64,000 bases of DNA from Corbicula japonica (Eukaryota; Mollusca; Bivalvia; Venerida; Cyrenidae): positions 6,758,001 to 6,822,000 of the forward strand of contig JAZAYU010000005.1 of the NCBI GenBank assembly GCA_038501625.1, given 5' to 3'. Made by a program: the position numbers and the translations under genes. The notes beneath the pieces were generated by a model. It worked only from the letters and a program-made list of their open reading frames with translations, was not told where the DNA came from and did not search any database. This document shows positions 25,424 through 37,380 of the stretch, in pieces. Position 1 is the first letter of the stretch. The number at the start of each line of letters is the position of its first letter.

Positions 25424-26190
25424 TTCGTAATCGGACAAAAATCATAATCGATCATCGGAAATAATCGAACAACCCTTTTCGATCGATCATCGATTATATA
25501 ATAGAAGCATTTACAATAACAATGTACATGCTTTAATAAAGAAGAATTTTATTAATACTATTAGGAATTCTTTATTAATATTCAAGCAACAAAAATACTC
25601 ATAATTTTTTATTTTAATGGGTTTTTTTTATTTTGCAAAAAAGCTAATTTCAAAATGATATTGTTAAAAATCTTCTACTTAAGGCATGAAAAACACACAA
25701 GAATTTTTAAGAGGGGAATTTGTTTTAGAAATAGGAAAAAATTAATTGGGGATGGGAATGGGGTCAAAATTTGGTCCCTACCATCGTGAAATGAGGGCCC
25801 TGTATAGAACTGCTGTATTATCCCACAAGGATATCGGTGTATTTTCTGGTATGAATTAGCATTTACATGAACCATACTTCTAGCCCACAGGCTGCCTGTA
25901 TTGTAATTTGTAACCGTATCTGATATGAGCATAGGGTGTAGGCTACAGGTACAGGAGTCTTTTTCTTGAAATACTTAGTGGGAGAACATATTCCAAAGCT
26001 TATTGAAAACCAAAATAACACTGATCAGTCATATATCAAACACTATTTTTGTTCTGAAACAGTGATCTTCCTTGTGAGCTGCTTAAAGAACAGCAAACCG
26101 ATGATCGATTATTAAACTTTGTAATCGATTATCGAAAATTGATCCTAAAAACGATCGATTTTCGATAATAATCGATCATCGTTTAATCCC
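25424..26190. mobile_element. Degraded element with inverted 'atcgatcatcg' ends
   Basis: The left end near 25430-25500 ('cataatcgatcatcgg', 'tcgatcgatcatcgatta') is complementary to the right end near 26100-26185 ('cgatgatcgattattaaac', 'aataatcgatcatcg'). These AT/CGAT-rich termini with GGGATTAAAC-type edges resemble non-autonomous hAT elements, but target-site duplications cannot be fixed. The 85-codon minus ORF inside has no recognised domain. Confidence 0.45.
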
Positions 26191-26195
26191 TACAG

Positions 26196-26323
26196 TGAGA
26201 ATCACTTGATCTACACTGGTTACAGAGTTATATGATTATTTATCCATTTACTCCATATATACATGTTTTATCATCTCTGCAACCAGTGTAGATCAAGTGA
26301 TTCTCAGTCAGAAACCTAAATCA
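26196..26323. repeat. Inverted repeat derived from a MITE hairpin
   Basis: 'ctgtagggatt'-adjacent left arm 'gagaatcacttgatctacac' pairs with right arm 'gtgtagatcaagtgattctc'. The loop contains MITE-like 'ccatttactccatatatac'. Confidence 0.7.
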
Positions 26324-27420
26324 CTCTGCCTTGGACAGCCCCTTAAACAAAAATATTAAAAATAACAAACATACATTAACATTTCAAATTAATATAATTA
26401 AATTTCTCAATCAAATGGTTGTTTAAAAAAATCCAATAATTTTTCAGAAACTGTGAAAGTATTTTGCAGAATTTCCCAATAAAAAACTTCAGAGTTATCT
26501 CATTTTTTAACTAAAATAAGAGAAGCATATAATCAAACAGTGTTGTTTTTATTACCTCCCTTTATTTGACTTAAATCCTGCCAAGTATTATACCTATGCA
26601 GAAACCTTTTTTGGAAATATGAGTTTGAAGACCTTCTTTCCAAAATAGAAAACTAATCACAATGGTCAGCTGATAAATTATCATTCCAAGCATGTTCATT
26701 GACAATTGTATTGGTTTGATTAAAGTAATAATTAAATGGTTTAAGTAAAATCCAATTATTTAGAAAATGAGGAAATAGTTTGCAAAACTTCCAAAATTAC
26801 ACATACCTTGATTGGTTCAATTTATTTCTCCATGTAAATTTTCTATCTTGTGCCTATTATGTATACATTCAACTTTATTACGAAATTTTACAAAGCCAAA
26901 AGGTCTCCATCTGGATTAATGGTTTAGAGGACCTCTGGGAAATTCACCATACCAATTATAAGCCCTCTTTGCAGTTTGAGAATAAACTATCTTTAACATT
27001 TTTGTTTGGTTACTATAGAAACAATAATTCTGCATGGAACTGAAAAGAGTTTAAGAAATAGGTAAGCCTTAAAACAAAAACCATTGTGACAATGTTGTGA
27101 GAGAATCGGATAAAAACTTAGTTAAATGCAACCCATAACCTAGTTTCTGCCAATCTATTAGCAGAATTTTGTCCTTGAAAAATCCAGGTAAAATAAGTTA
27201 AAAGCAGTATCAATGCAATATTTACTCCCTTCATTTATCAGTGACAAAATTACTAAAATATATAGGATTTTTTTAAGCTAGGAAATATATGAGGTGTTTC
27301 AGAATACAGGACTTTAATAAAAAATATATGAGGAATAAAGGAATCAGTTGACAGCCTTGTATTAATATTACATTATGATGGAATGCGAGTAAAGCATCTA
27401 TGTCCAATTCTGTGTCAGTT
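26324..27420. other. No recognisable feature
   Basis: Very AT-rich. An 87-codon plus ORF at 26780-27043 has no motif and no clear splice context. No repeat family recognised. Confidence 0.45.
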
Positions 27421-27421
27421 T

Positions 27422-27604
27422 CACTCCAATAACTAATCCCATCTGATCTGGATCTGCACTGGTCACATATTGGTCAGAAATGACCTTATGGATCTTAAAA
27501 TGAAAAGTGTAGATCCTGATTAGACAGCATGGATGTGCCATCTGATCTGGATCTAAACTTGTCACCCATGCAACTAAGATTTATCCAAGGAGTAAAGGGT
27601 TATA
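27422..27604. mobile_element. TTAA-MITE, partial
   Basis: The second hairpin and right end 'aaggagtaaagggtta' are present; the first hairpin is truncated. Confidence 0.65.
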
Positions 27605-28344
27605 TATTATGGTCCTAAAGTCTTTCAATTTCACCCCTCAGAACTTGGGCATTAATAGCAACTAGTTGTAAATATTCTAAAACTATGGTACTATGTCTCC
27701 TCCCTGTGCAAGTATAGGGGAGACAATCCAAATAAAAAATGAATGACTATTACACTACAAAAAAAACAGAAATAAGATCTATATGCAAAATAAAATATTT
27801 TATCATGAAACAGAGTTAAAATGACTAAATCATTTATTCATACTCAATGGATCAGTCATTTGTTAATTTGAGATATAAATTGCCTCCTATAGTGGTACTT
27901 TGAGTCTTTTATTAATGTCTATGTCAGTCCAAGGGAGACTATCCAAACACAAAATCAATGACTTTTTCAGTATGCATCTTGTTGAAAAAACAATGTATAC
28001 AGATATTTTGGAACAATTGTAAATAAGGAATTTTATTTCAAAAGGAAATAAAAACTCCAAATTTAACACTATTTCAGTGAAAAAGTGGACTATCTCATTT
28101 AAAAGTAGGAGTTCTTGCAAAATTATATAACACTTTACTCCATGAATCGGCCTTTTGTCACATGAGCAACCAGTGTAAATCCAGATCGACAAGCACATCT
28201 GTGGCCTCGGATCTAGATCTACACTTTTAGATTCATTACGTTATTTATAATTAAGAAGCCAACAGTGTATGTCTGGATGCACTGATGTACTAGCTGATCT
28301 AGATCTACACATGTTGAATATTGAGTAAAGTGTCAAGAGTTAAA
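27605..28344. repeat. Local duplication, copy 2, with MITE (28130-28344)
   Basis: Matches copy 1 (24690-25420) in order over several hundred bases and carries a MITE at the equivalent right edge ('acactttactccatgaatcgg' to 'tgagtaaagtgtcaagagtta'). Confidence 0.6.
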
Positions 28345-28410
28345 CTTGACAAGGACGGACAGACGAAGACCATTCCTATATCCCCCAGCCGCTATGCCGC
28401 GGGGGATAAA
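28345..28410 (+). repeat. 3' tail of a molluscan-type modular repeat
   Basis: 'gacaaggacggacagacg' followed by the palindromic 'ccccagccgctatgccgcgggg' type end, as seen at the ends of other modular repeats in this window. Confidence 0.45.
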
Positions 28411-30329
28411 AACAACACTATTTACCTTTAATTATACCTTTTATCATTGAAACTGCTGGGATGCAGGAAAATTTTATGTGGTTACAATTGTGATAATGGA
28501 CCATATATAATTTCCACAACCTTTCTTTAATAAAGCAATGCATGCTTATAGGTAATAATTGATAGAAAATGGCCTTAACCTAACCTTTGTAAAAAAGGTA
28601 TCCCACAATCACCTTCACACCCACATATAACTTCTTATTCTCAACAATTGACCTTACGCTGGAGCTTCCGTAACCACGACCACCGATTTTCAAGGGGAAC
28701 TACTCTTCCGATGTCCGTCAAACAATATGGCTTATCGAGTCGGTACGCTCGCAAACATACCTGATGATTTTGGAATAAATTACTTTAAATGTAACTTATC
28801 GTCAGAAAGAAACATAAAGCACTAGCTTTTATATCAGGCTGTTACTTGGAAGATTTCAAAATAACACACGACGAGGAAGCCCAATATAGATTAAGTGGTG
28901 TCCGACATCTCAACCCCTAGACATTATTTTCAACCTATCGTTTAAAACAAAGACATTTTAACACATCAATTTTTCAACCCCTTAAATGAAGACTGTTCAA
29001 CCCCTATCCCGTTGGACACTTTAACTCATAAAATGAAGACATTTCATACCCTCCATTTTTGTTCCAAACCTTTATAATGAAAACATTTCCACCCCTATTA
29101 TTAAAGACATTTCAACCTCTCCTGTAAAAAAACAAAACAAATTTATAGTATACCCTTCAAATTAATTCACTTAAAATGGTTATTATTTTACAATATTTTG
29201 CTGATTTTAACAAATTTATATGTGATTTAAACATAAGAATTTATAACAAATATACCCTTATCGAATAGTATTTTAGTATAATACTATAGTTAAGGAGTAT
29301 TATTTGTCATTTTTCACAAAACAAGTTAATGTATTAGAGACCAGTGTTTTACGATGATATACCAAAACTAGATTTAATGACGGCAATCATGGCGAACCTT
29401 TTAACAATTTTAATTACATTTATTAATCCTTCAACTCGATATTATAATACTAGGGATGGCAACAAATATTCGAACATTTGAATATTCGAATACCGACGGG
29501 ACATTCCAAAACTTGTTCAATTTTTTAATATTGAATTTTGTAAAATTAAATATAAGGAAAAGCAAATAAAATTAATTATTATCGAAATTCAATGTAAAAT
29601 AAACAGAGACACACTTTGTTTTTAAAAGACTTGTCATGTTCTATCTACTGGCCCTAATTTAAAGCGATTGACAGAATGCAAATTATCTTTATTATCTTTA
29701 CCGTATTATAACAATCACTTGATGCAGCTTTTCAGCTTCATCCAATATTAAAGTTTTCAATTTAAATTAAAACATACACCACCATTTTTAAATTAGTCAG
29801 GTATTTTTAAAGATTGCTGTGTTGTATTTTTTGTTAAATATTATCAAGATTATTAAGATGTCTAGTGAACATATTCAACATCCAGTATCATTCCAAAAGC
29901 AAAAATCGTTAATAAATACTAATGAAGTATGTCAGAAAATTGAAATTTAGAATAAATTATCACTGTAAATATTGTTTATCTAATTAAAATTAGTTTAACA
30001 AGGCCCCAGTTTTATCATTTAAACAATATATTTAGTTTTTATTCTCCAGATTTGTTGTTGGTTTAGGGAACAGAATGAACCTTATTCCATTCGCTTGCAA
30101 CTCCGGATATCTAGTGTCAGAATTGCAAGTGCCGCAGAAGCACCTTTTCACCATTTTTTATGAAAATCTTTTAATAAACTTAAAAATTTGATGTCAGACA
30201 CGCTGGTCAGTTTGACGGACAAAATGGCGGATAGTAACAAGGCTTATCAGCGCGATACTGTGATTGGTTAATTGCACTGTCAGTCAGACGGCCAGCCTAG
30301 GTCAATTATGAATGATAAACACTATTTAC
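28411..30329. other. Possible ~1.7-kb element; hAT-like end at 29450
   Basis: 'caattgaccttacgctgg' near 28641 and 'ccagcctaggtcaatta' near 30290 are approximate inverted ends. Between them, 29450-29510 begins 'ctagggatggcaacaaatat', a word typical of hAT termini, without a partner. No transposase frame. No HELB exon found here, though the gene must continue at lower coordinates. Confidence 0.3.
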
Positions 30330-30480
30330 CTGTTAACCGTAGCAGCACTTATCACCTTGGTTACCACATATGTTTTTTCCACAACCACCTTTACCAGATA
30401 TGGCAACAACTGGTTTACTGGCAATCAATTTAGCAGCCCTCATCTGGTCATGATCTCTTCTTATACTGTCAAAGTCTTCA
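30330..30480 (-). CDS. HELB-like: HELB-like exon with Walker A (P-loop)
   Basis: Bounded by 'tttttcag' (acceptor, just above 30480) and CAG|gtaaat (donor below 30330). It encodes EDFDSIRRDHDQ, then MRAAKLIASKP and VVAISGKGGCGK, the conserved P-loop of DNA helicase B, which binds the ATP phosphates. As printed the P-loop reads GKN and the frame then stops at a TAA before the donor. Removing one base from the T6 run at 30373-30378 (A6 on the coding strand) gives GKT followed by YVVTKVISAATVNR and an open exon of 150 nt. The leading t completes a codon begun by the previous exon (phase 2), which agrees exactly. A weaker donor exists at 30355. Confidence 0.75.
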
Positions 30481-31376
30481 CTGAAAAATAAAATATAATT
30501 AAACATTTATCTCATTCATGGAACACTGTGTCTCTTCCCTTTCACCATCCATTTCAAAAGGTTTGCCACAGGTACTTGGGTATATCAGATCGAAATTCAA
30601 AATGTACCTTAAATACTCAGGTAAAAGACGGGGATTTTTCCTTGAAAAATAACCTTAAAAATTAGGTATCCTTCTTTTGTTAAAAACATAAATTGGATCT
30701 TAAGTTTTTATCTGAAGAAGAAATTTTTACATTTACAGTTACCTTTATCCACATGACCCAAAATGCAGTGTCAACCTGTACTAACTAAAAACCAAGTTTG
30801 AGTATATCTATTTGAATTTTTAACACAATCTTCTTAAAAACAGAACATTCAATAGCATCTTGTAGTCATTTTCTGAAAAAAGGGATAACTACTTTAACAG
30901 TAAGTGTCGTACCGATGACCCTAAATACAACCCCATGCAGGAAGTCAACTCCTGCTAACCACGAACCATGTTTGGTAAGGATAGCCCAAACCAGCTTTAA
31001 TTGATTGTCTACACAAGGTGTTTCTATTTTATTTACAGTGAATTTTTACCTTGATTAAATCACCCCATAAACAAAGTTCCATGATAGGTTATCTACAGCA
31101 TTTATAAAATGTTCGGACCTTGAATATAACCCTATTCAAGGTCTCAACTTAGGCTACGTATGTACTAAGTTTGGTATGAATATTGTGGTATGAATATTGG
31201 GGGTGGGGGTAAGGGGGCATATAACAATGCTTTAGGTATCATAAATTATGTAAGTCTTTAAGACAATTTTATCAATAATATATAATATACTAAATATATT
31301 TTTTTTTTCAATCACTCTTACAATTCAAATGTAAAATATGGTAATTATCTATGGAGGTTGAACACAAATGATATAT
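30481..31376. other. Intron of HELB-like gene; no internal feature seen
   Basis: First part of the 14.1-kb intron. AT-rich, and no repeat family recognised. Confidence 0.5.
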
Positions 31377-31465
31377 TACTGTTGTATCATTTAATGTCAC
31401 GAAGATCAAGTTTCTCACAGATGACATAATATTAAGTGATATTTTCAGGCCACTGTTCGTTGATT

Positions 31466-31942
31466 TTTCGTTTCTCAGATCCCGCCGACTCTAATTTCTG
31501 CTAAAATGGAAAAAAAATAAAATTGAAAATGACCAAAGAAAGACAATTTTTCCCGAACCTTTTAGCAATTGACTGTTTCACTGCGCATGTCTGTACTTTC
31601 AGCAGACAGCGACAGTCGTTTATTTTCTGATAACGACGGAGAAAGAGTCTATTTTAGCAATTGTCCTCAAAATTTTGTGCAGTTTAACCTCCGAAAATAT
31701 CCTATTATCTCGACTCGATATTTTTTCAAGCACAAAACCAAGATGGATGCGCCCATCAACTCCGTGTTTACAACAACATGGTATAAATCATATGTATTAG
31801 ACATATACCAAACAGTGAACAATTTAATGCCATATTATTCAACATTTATTCCGAAAGAACATAATCGTTACTTTTATTTTTATTTTTATTCCCTCCTCCG
31901 ACCCTAACCTTCTCCTGAAAAAATCTGAGAAACAAAAAATAA
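31466..31942. repeat. Short inverted-terminal element around a 112-codon ORF
   Basis: 'ttcgtttctcagat' near 31470 and 'atctgagaaacaaaaaat' near 31922 are inverted. The enclosed 112-codon plus ORF (31569-31907) has no recognised domain and is probably not a gene. Confidence 0.35.
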
Positions 31943-33960
31943 ACAAGAGCTGTCAGAGGAGACAGCATGCTCGACTATTCGAATCATTTGAAACAAATGC
32001 AATTTGAAGATTAAAACAATAACAACTATGGCCATATATTGGTGTGAAATCAGGAAAAATATTAACAAGTGAATGGTAAGGGAGAAATTCATTTCAAATA
32101 ACAGAACTAATTCCTTAATGTACCATAAATATTAAACTGAATAGGGGAATAACTATGAAATATTTCTGAATTTGTTAGAAAACATGTTAGTAATTTTTTA
32201 TGAGAGACATTTACTTTTAGTCAAATATCAATCACTTCAGTAATGTTAAAGAAAAGAACTGAAATGAAAATATAATGGAAGTTTGAAGTTGATACCTTAA
32301 GTATTTTGTGCAAAGTTATCGATGAGGTGCACTTAAGTGAAAATATAAGTGAAACTAGAAATGTGTCCATAGGACACAGATGCCCCTGCTATGCATCATT
32401 TTCAGACACTCAAGTGAAATGATGGGAATAATAGCATTTCAACAACAGTGATGTTGGAGGAATTATAAGAATATGCATAAACTTGAAGATAAGTAAATTA
32501 TTTGTATTTGTGGCACTGTTGTCTTCACATTACGGAAATGTCTGCGAAGAAGTTGGTGGTAATGCAATGCAATGTCATAGCGAACATTTGTGCCAAGTTA
32601 TTTTGAAATTCCTTCATTCATAAAAGAGTTATAGCCTGAACAAGTAAATTCAATTTAAGTAACTGTGACCTTGACCTTGGACTTACAGGCATGGGTAATG
32701 TACGCAACACACCGCCTTGTCATAGTGAACATTTGTGCCAAGTTATTTTGAAAACCCTCCATTCAAAACAAAGTTATAGCCCTTACAATAAAATTCTATT
32801 TTTAGTAACAGTGACCTTGACCTTCGACCTACAGGCATGGGCATGGTACGCGAGACACCGCCCTGTCATGGTGAACATTTGTGTCAAGTTATTTTGAAAT
32901 CCCTCCATTTATAACAAAGTTACAGCCTGGACAAGAAAATGCTATTTTTAGTAGCAGTGACCTTGACCTTGGATCTACAGGCATGGGTATTGTGTGGACA
33001 CACCGCCTTGTCATGGTGAACATTTGTGCCAAGTTATTTTGAAATCCCTCCATTCATAACAAAGTAACAGCCTGGACAAGAAAATTCTATTTTTAGTAAC
33101 AGTGACCTTGACCTTCGACTTACAGGCATGGGCTTGTACTTGACACACCATCTTGATATGGTGAACAATTATACCAAGTTATTTAAAAATCCAATAAGAA
33201 ATAACTAAGTTAGAGCGGACAAGATTTTGCAAGAAAATTCTATTTTTAGTAACAGTGACCTTGACCTTGGACCTACAGGCATGGGTATTGAACGCGACAC
33301 ACCGCATTGTCATGGTGAACATTTGTGCCAAGTTATTTTGAAATCCCTCCATTCAAAACGAAGTTAAGGGCCAAGTGTATATTTTGCTTAACACTAAATG
33401 TAAGTGAAAAAGGGGCATAATTTGAAAAATATTGGAAGCAGGGTTACGGGTCTTGTTGGTTATGATGTAGAATTTGGTGGTGAAAATATATTTCAAGTTT
33501 CAAGGCAATATCTCAAGTAGTTTTAAAGTTATGGGCAAAATGCATATTTTGCTTAACACAAAATATAAGAAAAAAGGGGCATAACTTGAAATATATTGAC
33601 AGCAGAGTTATGGGTCTTGTTGGTAATGATGTAGAATTTGATGGTGAATATATATTCCAAATTTCAAGTTGATATCTCAAGTAGTTTATAAGTTATGGAC
33701 CAAAGTGCATATTTTCCTTAACGCAAAATTTAAGTGAAAAAGGGGCATAACTTGAAAAATATTTGTAGCAGAGTTATGGGTCTTGTTGGTAATGATGTAG
33801 AATTTGATGGTGAATATATATTCCAAGTTTCAAGTTGATATCATAAGTAGTTTTCAAGTTATGGACCAAAGTGCATATTTTGTTTAACGGACGCCGACGC
33901 CGACGCCGACACCGGGGCGAGTAGGATAGCTCCCCTATTCTTCGAATAGTCGAGCTAAAA
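31941..33960 (+). repeat. Modular repeat family E with a nested family D core
   Basis: Left end 'aacaagagctgtcagagg' then 'gctcgactattcgaat'. Right end has 'acgccgacgccgacgccgac' and 'ttcgaatagtcgagct', complementary to the left end. Inside, 32351-33366 repeats the family D core (the 'gtgaccttgaccttggac' unit, about six copies), and 33370-33890 has three ~150-bp units marked by 'aaaggggcataacttgaa'. No coding function. Confidence 0.75.
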
Positions 33961-34069
33961 AACAGTGGCCTCATGAGGGCTTAAATTTGTGCACATGTAT
34001 TATTAAAATAAGACTAGATATTCAATAGATTTTTTTTTCGCGCACTTACCCTAGTGTGAAATACATGAA

Positions 34070-34788
34070 AATTAAGGTATTGCGCCTTTCGCCATTGCTT
34101 TGCCATAGACAAAAAAGAAAAATATAAAAAACTCTCAAACAGTACAATCCTCTTCCATCAAACTTTGCACAAATAAATGCTATAAGTGTATGATTATTTT
34201 GCAAACATTAAGAAAAGTTAGAAAAGTAGAGAAACATAGTTAGACCTAACAAATCCTTAAAATTCTATTTGCAATTTATCACAAAAGGAAGAAATACAAA
34301 ACAACAATTCAAATGTCAACATGCGTCAAATGATACTGACAACAATATCTAAGGTCCTTGAAAAGAACTTTCAATTGTGAAGAGAGAAATCAACATTTTT
34401 GTTTTTATGTCATCCATTTTCCCAACCAGGAAATTGAAGGTCAAACAAACTTTTACAAATAACCCACATTGTATACATTTGTTAGACCAAAGGACTTAAG
34501 GTATTGTAGTCAGTAACTCATTACTCATCAAGACATTTAAATTGATGTTTAGTGCTGCTTCGTTTTTGTGATAAATTGCAAATAGAATTTTAGGTTTTTT
34601 GGGGGTCTATCTATTGTTCTTTACTGTTCTAACTTTTCTTAGCATAGGTAAATTAAACATATATTAATAAAATTGGTCTGTGCAAAGTTTGATGGAACTG
34701 CATTGTGGTGTTTGAGATATTTTTATATTTTTCTTTTTTATCTATGGTTAAGCAATGATGAAAGACACAATACCTTAAATTAACAACT
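34070..34788. repeat. Large imperfect foldback (~720 bp)
   Basis: 'ttaaggtattgcgcctttc', 'gaaaaatataaaaaactctc' and 'catcaaactttgcacaaat' on the left are mirrored in order by 'gtgcaaagtttgatgg', 'gatatttttatatttttc' and 'gacacaataccttaa' on the right. Arms of about 250 bp with indels. Confidence 0.75.
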
Positions 34789-34812
34789 ATGAAATATAAT
34801 GATACCACAGTA

Positions 34813-35243
34813 ATTTATGATTAAGGCCAATCTTTACTTTTTGCCACCGATATTTAAACCTTAACAACTGACATTACAAGTTATTATGACAAATACATTT
34901 ACATTGACAATACATTAGTGTTTATGCTTTACTACATAATAACCAATACTTCATACTCCTATTTCATGGCGGTGAATGGGGGTCGAGAATTTAAGCCAGG
35001 ATAAGAACAAACCCCAATGTCACAAACAATCTTATGCTCAAAATTAATTTTTTTAATTATTATTTTTTACTCAGCAATACTAGCATTTTAGCTAAAATAC
35101 CAGCAAAACACTTGCAACAACAGCAATGAATCAGAAATATCAGTAATTTAGCAGCAAAACAACACCAATAAAAAGGCCTTTATGTGGAGTAAAGGGTTTT
35201 ACCAGCACCAAAAGGTGGTTTCTGACAAAAATCTACCGGTACT
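34813..35243. other. Intronic; no recognisable feature
   Basis: No gene or repeat recognised between the composite element and the next MITE. Confidence 0.5.
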
Positions 35244-35445
35244 TTAACCCTTTCCTCCATATATATGTCTTTATGATGTGGGCGAACAGTGTAGATCAAG
35301 ATCAGCCTGCTCATTCATGCCATCTGATCAGGATCTACAATGTTTGCTTTTAGATTTATTACATCATTTCTGACCAATATGCAACCAATGTAGATCCATA
35401 TTAGATTGCATGAATGAGTTGGCTGATCTTGATCTACAATAACCA
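35244..35445. mobile_element. TTAA-MITE, right end lost
   Basis: Intact left TTAA and 'ccctttcctccatatat' with the first hairpin. The second hairpin is shortened and the right terminus is missing. Confidence 0.75.
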
Positions 35446-35665
35446 GCACCACAGGGTGGTTTCTAACAAATATTTGCATTAAGGTACAGTAATGTTTGGG
35501 AACTTGGAGTAAGAAGCAACACCTTTGTGTTTGGTTACTAAATCTATTCTGATTAACAATTTACAACATGGTATGAGAGAGGCAGAGTGGTAGGCGGAGT
35601 TTATCAGCAGTGATCAGGTATTGGCCACAGAAAGTTAATACATTACAGGTACAAAAAACATATAA

Positions 35666-36528
35666 CAGTAAAAACTCCCTAATCCGGATCCTCTATAATC
35701 CTGAATCCTCCGAAAACCGCAAAATTTTCACAGTCCCGATTTTTTCCTTCTTATTTTATGGTTACAAAAACCTTCAAATACCGGAACCTCTGAATTCCGG
35801 AAACCGGCCTTAAATTTTCAATTTTATTTGCAAATTGCTCTTTAAAAAACCTCTGAAAACTGCATTTGAGATGATTGACTTTGAATGTGATAAACTCTAG
35901 TTGTCTAGCCAGAGGTTTGTATAATGTCAAACGTGTCAAACATCAACAGTTTCCGATTAGGACCTTGCATATTATTTAAAAGACGTGAAAATTATCAGGA
36001 TTATTGACAGGGAAAGGTAATTGTTGCCTTACATTAATTTTGTAAGATTAAGGAGTCGAGAAGACAATAATTAGATAATTGTCTGTTAAATACGAGGTGT
36101 AAACAACTGCAATTTTTATGATGTAATTTTTAACATAATTGGTCACATTTGTATATAATTATAATATAATATTATATAATTTATCAGTAATGTTAATATG
36201 TCTGAACCTCTCACTAAACGAAAAAGGATCCAGGGAATATGGGTTTATTCCATACTCGTACAGAAGCTGTATTGTAATTATGAAAACGTATATCAATATG
36301 AGTTAATAAAATAAAAATGATGGATTATATTCTTTTTTTTTTTCAAGATTATGAATCTATCAGAGGTGTCAATGTATACATTAATGTAAGATTTAGAAAC
36401 GCGATATATATTCTACTAATAAGTACACAACTAGTCAAATTTGGTATAATCCTCTGTAAACCCAAAACTTTTCTAAACCGGTTTTTTTCTTCAGTCCCGA
36501 AAGTCACCGGTTTAGGGAGTTTTTAATG
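35666..36528 (+). mobile_element. Tigger/pogo-like element remnant
   Basis: Inverted termini 'cagtaaaaactccctaatcc' and 'ggtttagggagtttttaatg' at 35666 and 36528. At 36198-36314 a 38-codon relic begins MSEPLTKRKRIQGIW, reminiscent of the basic start of CENP-B/Tigger-type transposases; the rest of the transposase is absent. Non-autonomous deletion derivative. Confidence 0.6.
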
Positions 36529-37365
36529 TATTTATTTTTAAGTTCCTAGATTAGGCATGTGTCAGCACATAATAATGCCCATAATGTCCTGCTTTTGTTG
36601 TAAGTGGTGTTGGTAAATACTAAGTTATAATTCATGTATATTAAGTGAAGTATTAACAATTAAGAAACACTAATGGAAGGGATCATAGCCAAGTGACCAT
36701 GGTTTCTTCTTTATTAAAAACTTACTAAATAACTTAGTGATCTCCACAATTTAATCTTAAAACTATCAGACATGACTCCATAATATTATGAATATTCAGT
36801 ACTTAACAGACACTAAATAATTAAGTGGTTGAAGCGTGTAATAGATAAGAGGGGCAGAACATTTGAAATTCTGGCTCAGTGATTGGATGGAAAATTGTGG
36901 TGAAAACTCAATAGGAGGAAACTATTGTTTCTAATTAAATTACTTACTGTTTAAGTTTTTTCATCATCCTTTGTTCAGTTTGAATGAGAAGGAAACAATA
37001 AAAACAAAATCTTGGAGATGTTAACAGATTTCTAAAAGATGATAAAATTCTGCTAATTCAGGTATTTTTTTTTATTTATTTATTTATTTTAATAAAAAAA
37101 TGTATAACACATATAACACACATACTAGAATATTGACATGACTTCAGAACTTGAAGAGTTATTTTGTCATTAGAATTTTCTGTTATGGCAGGAAATGTTG
37201 TTTAATTAATAAACACAGAAGAATATCAGTCCTGGAATGGTAACTGATATTGTTTGAATGTATGAGCGCTTAACAAACAACAGAAAAAAATGCCCCAGGG
37301 ACTGAACTGAATATGGGCCCATAGTAAACTCATTATTTGTTTAAATGACTACTCAAAAACTAATT
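36529..37365. other. Upstream region of the Mab-21-like gene
   Basis: Should contain the 5' UTR exon or part of the intron of the downstream gene. No promoter element is recognisable by eye. A short ATTT microsatellite lies at about 37069-37092. Confidence 0.35.
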
Positions 37366-37380
37366 GTTTATTTTGTTAGA
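37366..37380 (+). other. 3' splice site just before the Mab-21-like start codon
   Basis: 'tgtttattttgttag' ends at 37379, one base before ATG at 37381. A pyrimidine-rich tract plus AG suggests the whole coding region lies in one exon with an untranslated exon upstream, so the upstream in-frame ATG at 37345 would fall in an intron. Confidence 0.65.

Larger units (their letters stand above)
31377..34812. mobile_element. Composite element with CTGT(G/T)GTATCATT termini, TA target site
   Basis: 'tactgttgtatcatttaatg' at 31377 and 'aatgataccacagta' at 34798-34812 are the same termini as the element at 20376-21099, here 3.4 kb apart and flanked by TA. The span is filled with nested repeats (31941-33960) and a large foldback (34070-34788). 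Either one element has grown by insertions or two solo ends are coincidentally arranged. Confidence 0.45.

Noticed and set aside
31569..31907. 112-codon ORF as a gene
   Set aside because: No domain, low-complexity YFYFYFY end, and it lies between inverted termini of a small repeat.
37345..37380. Upstream ATG extending the Mab-21-like protein by 12 residues
   Set aside because: A good 3' splice site (tgtttattttgttag) lies between this ATG and the one at 37381, so the upstream codons are probably intronic.
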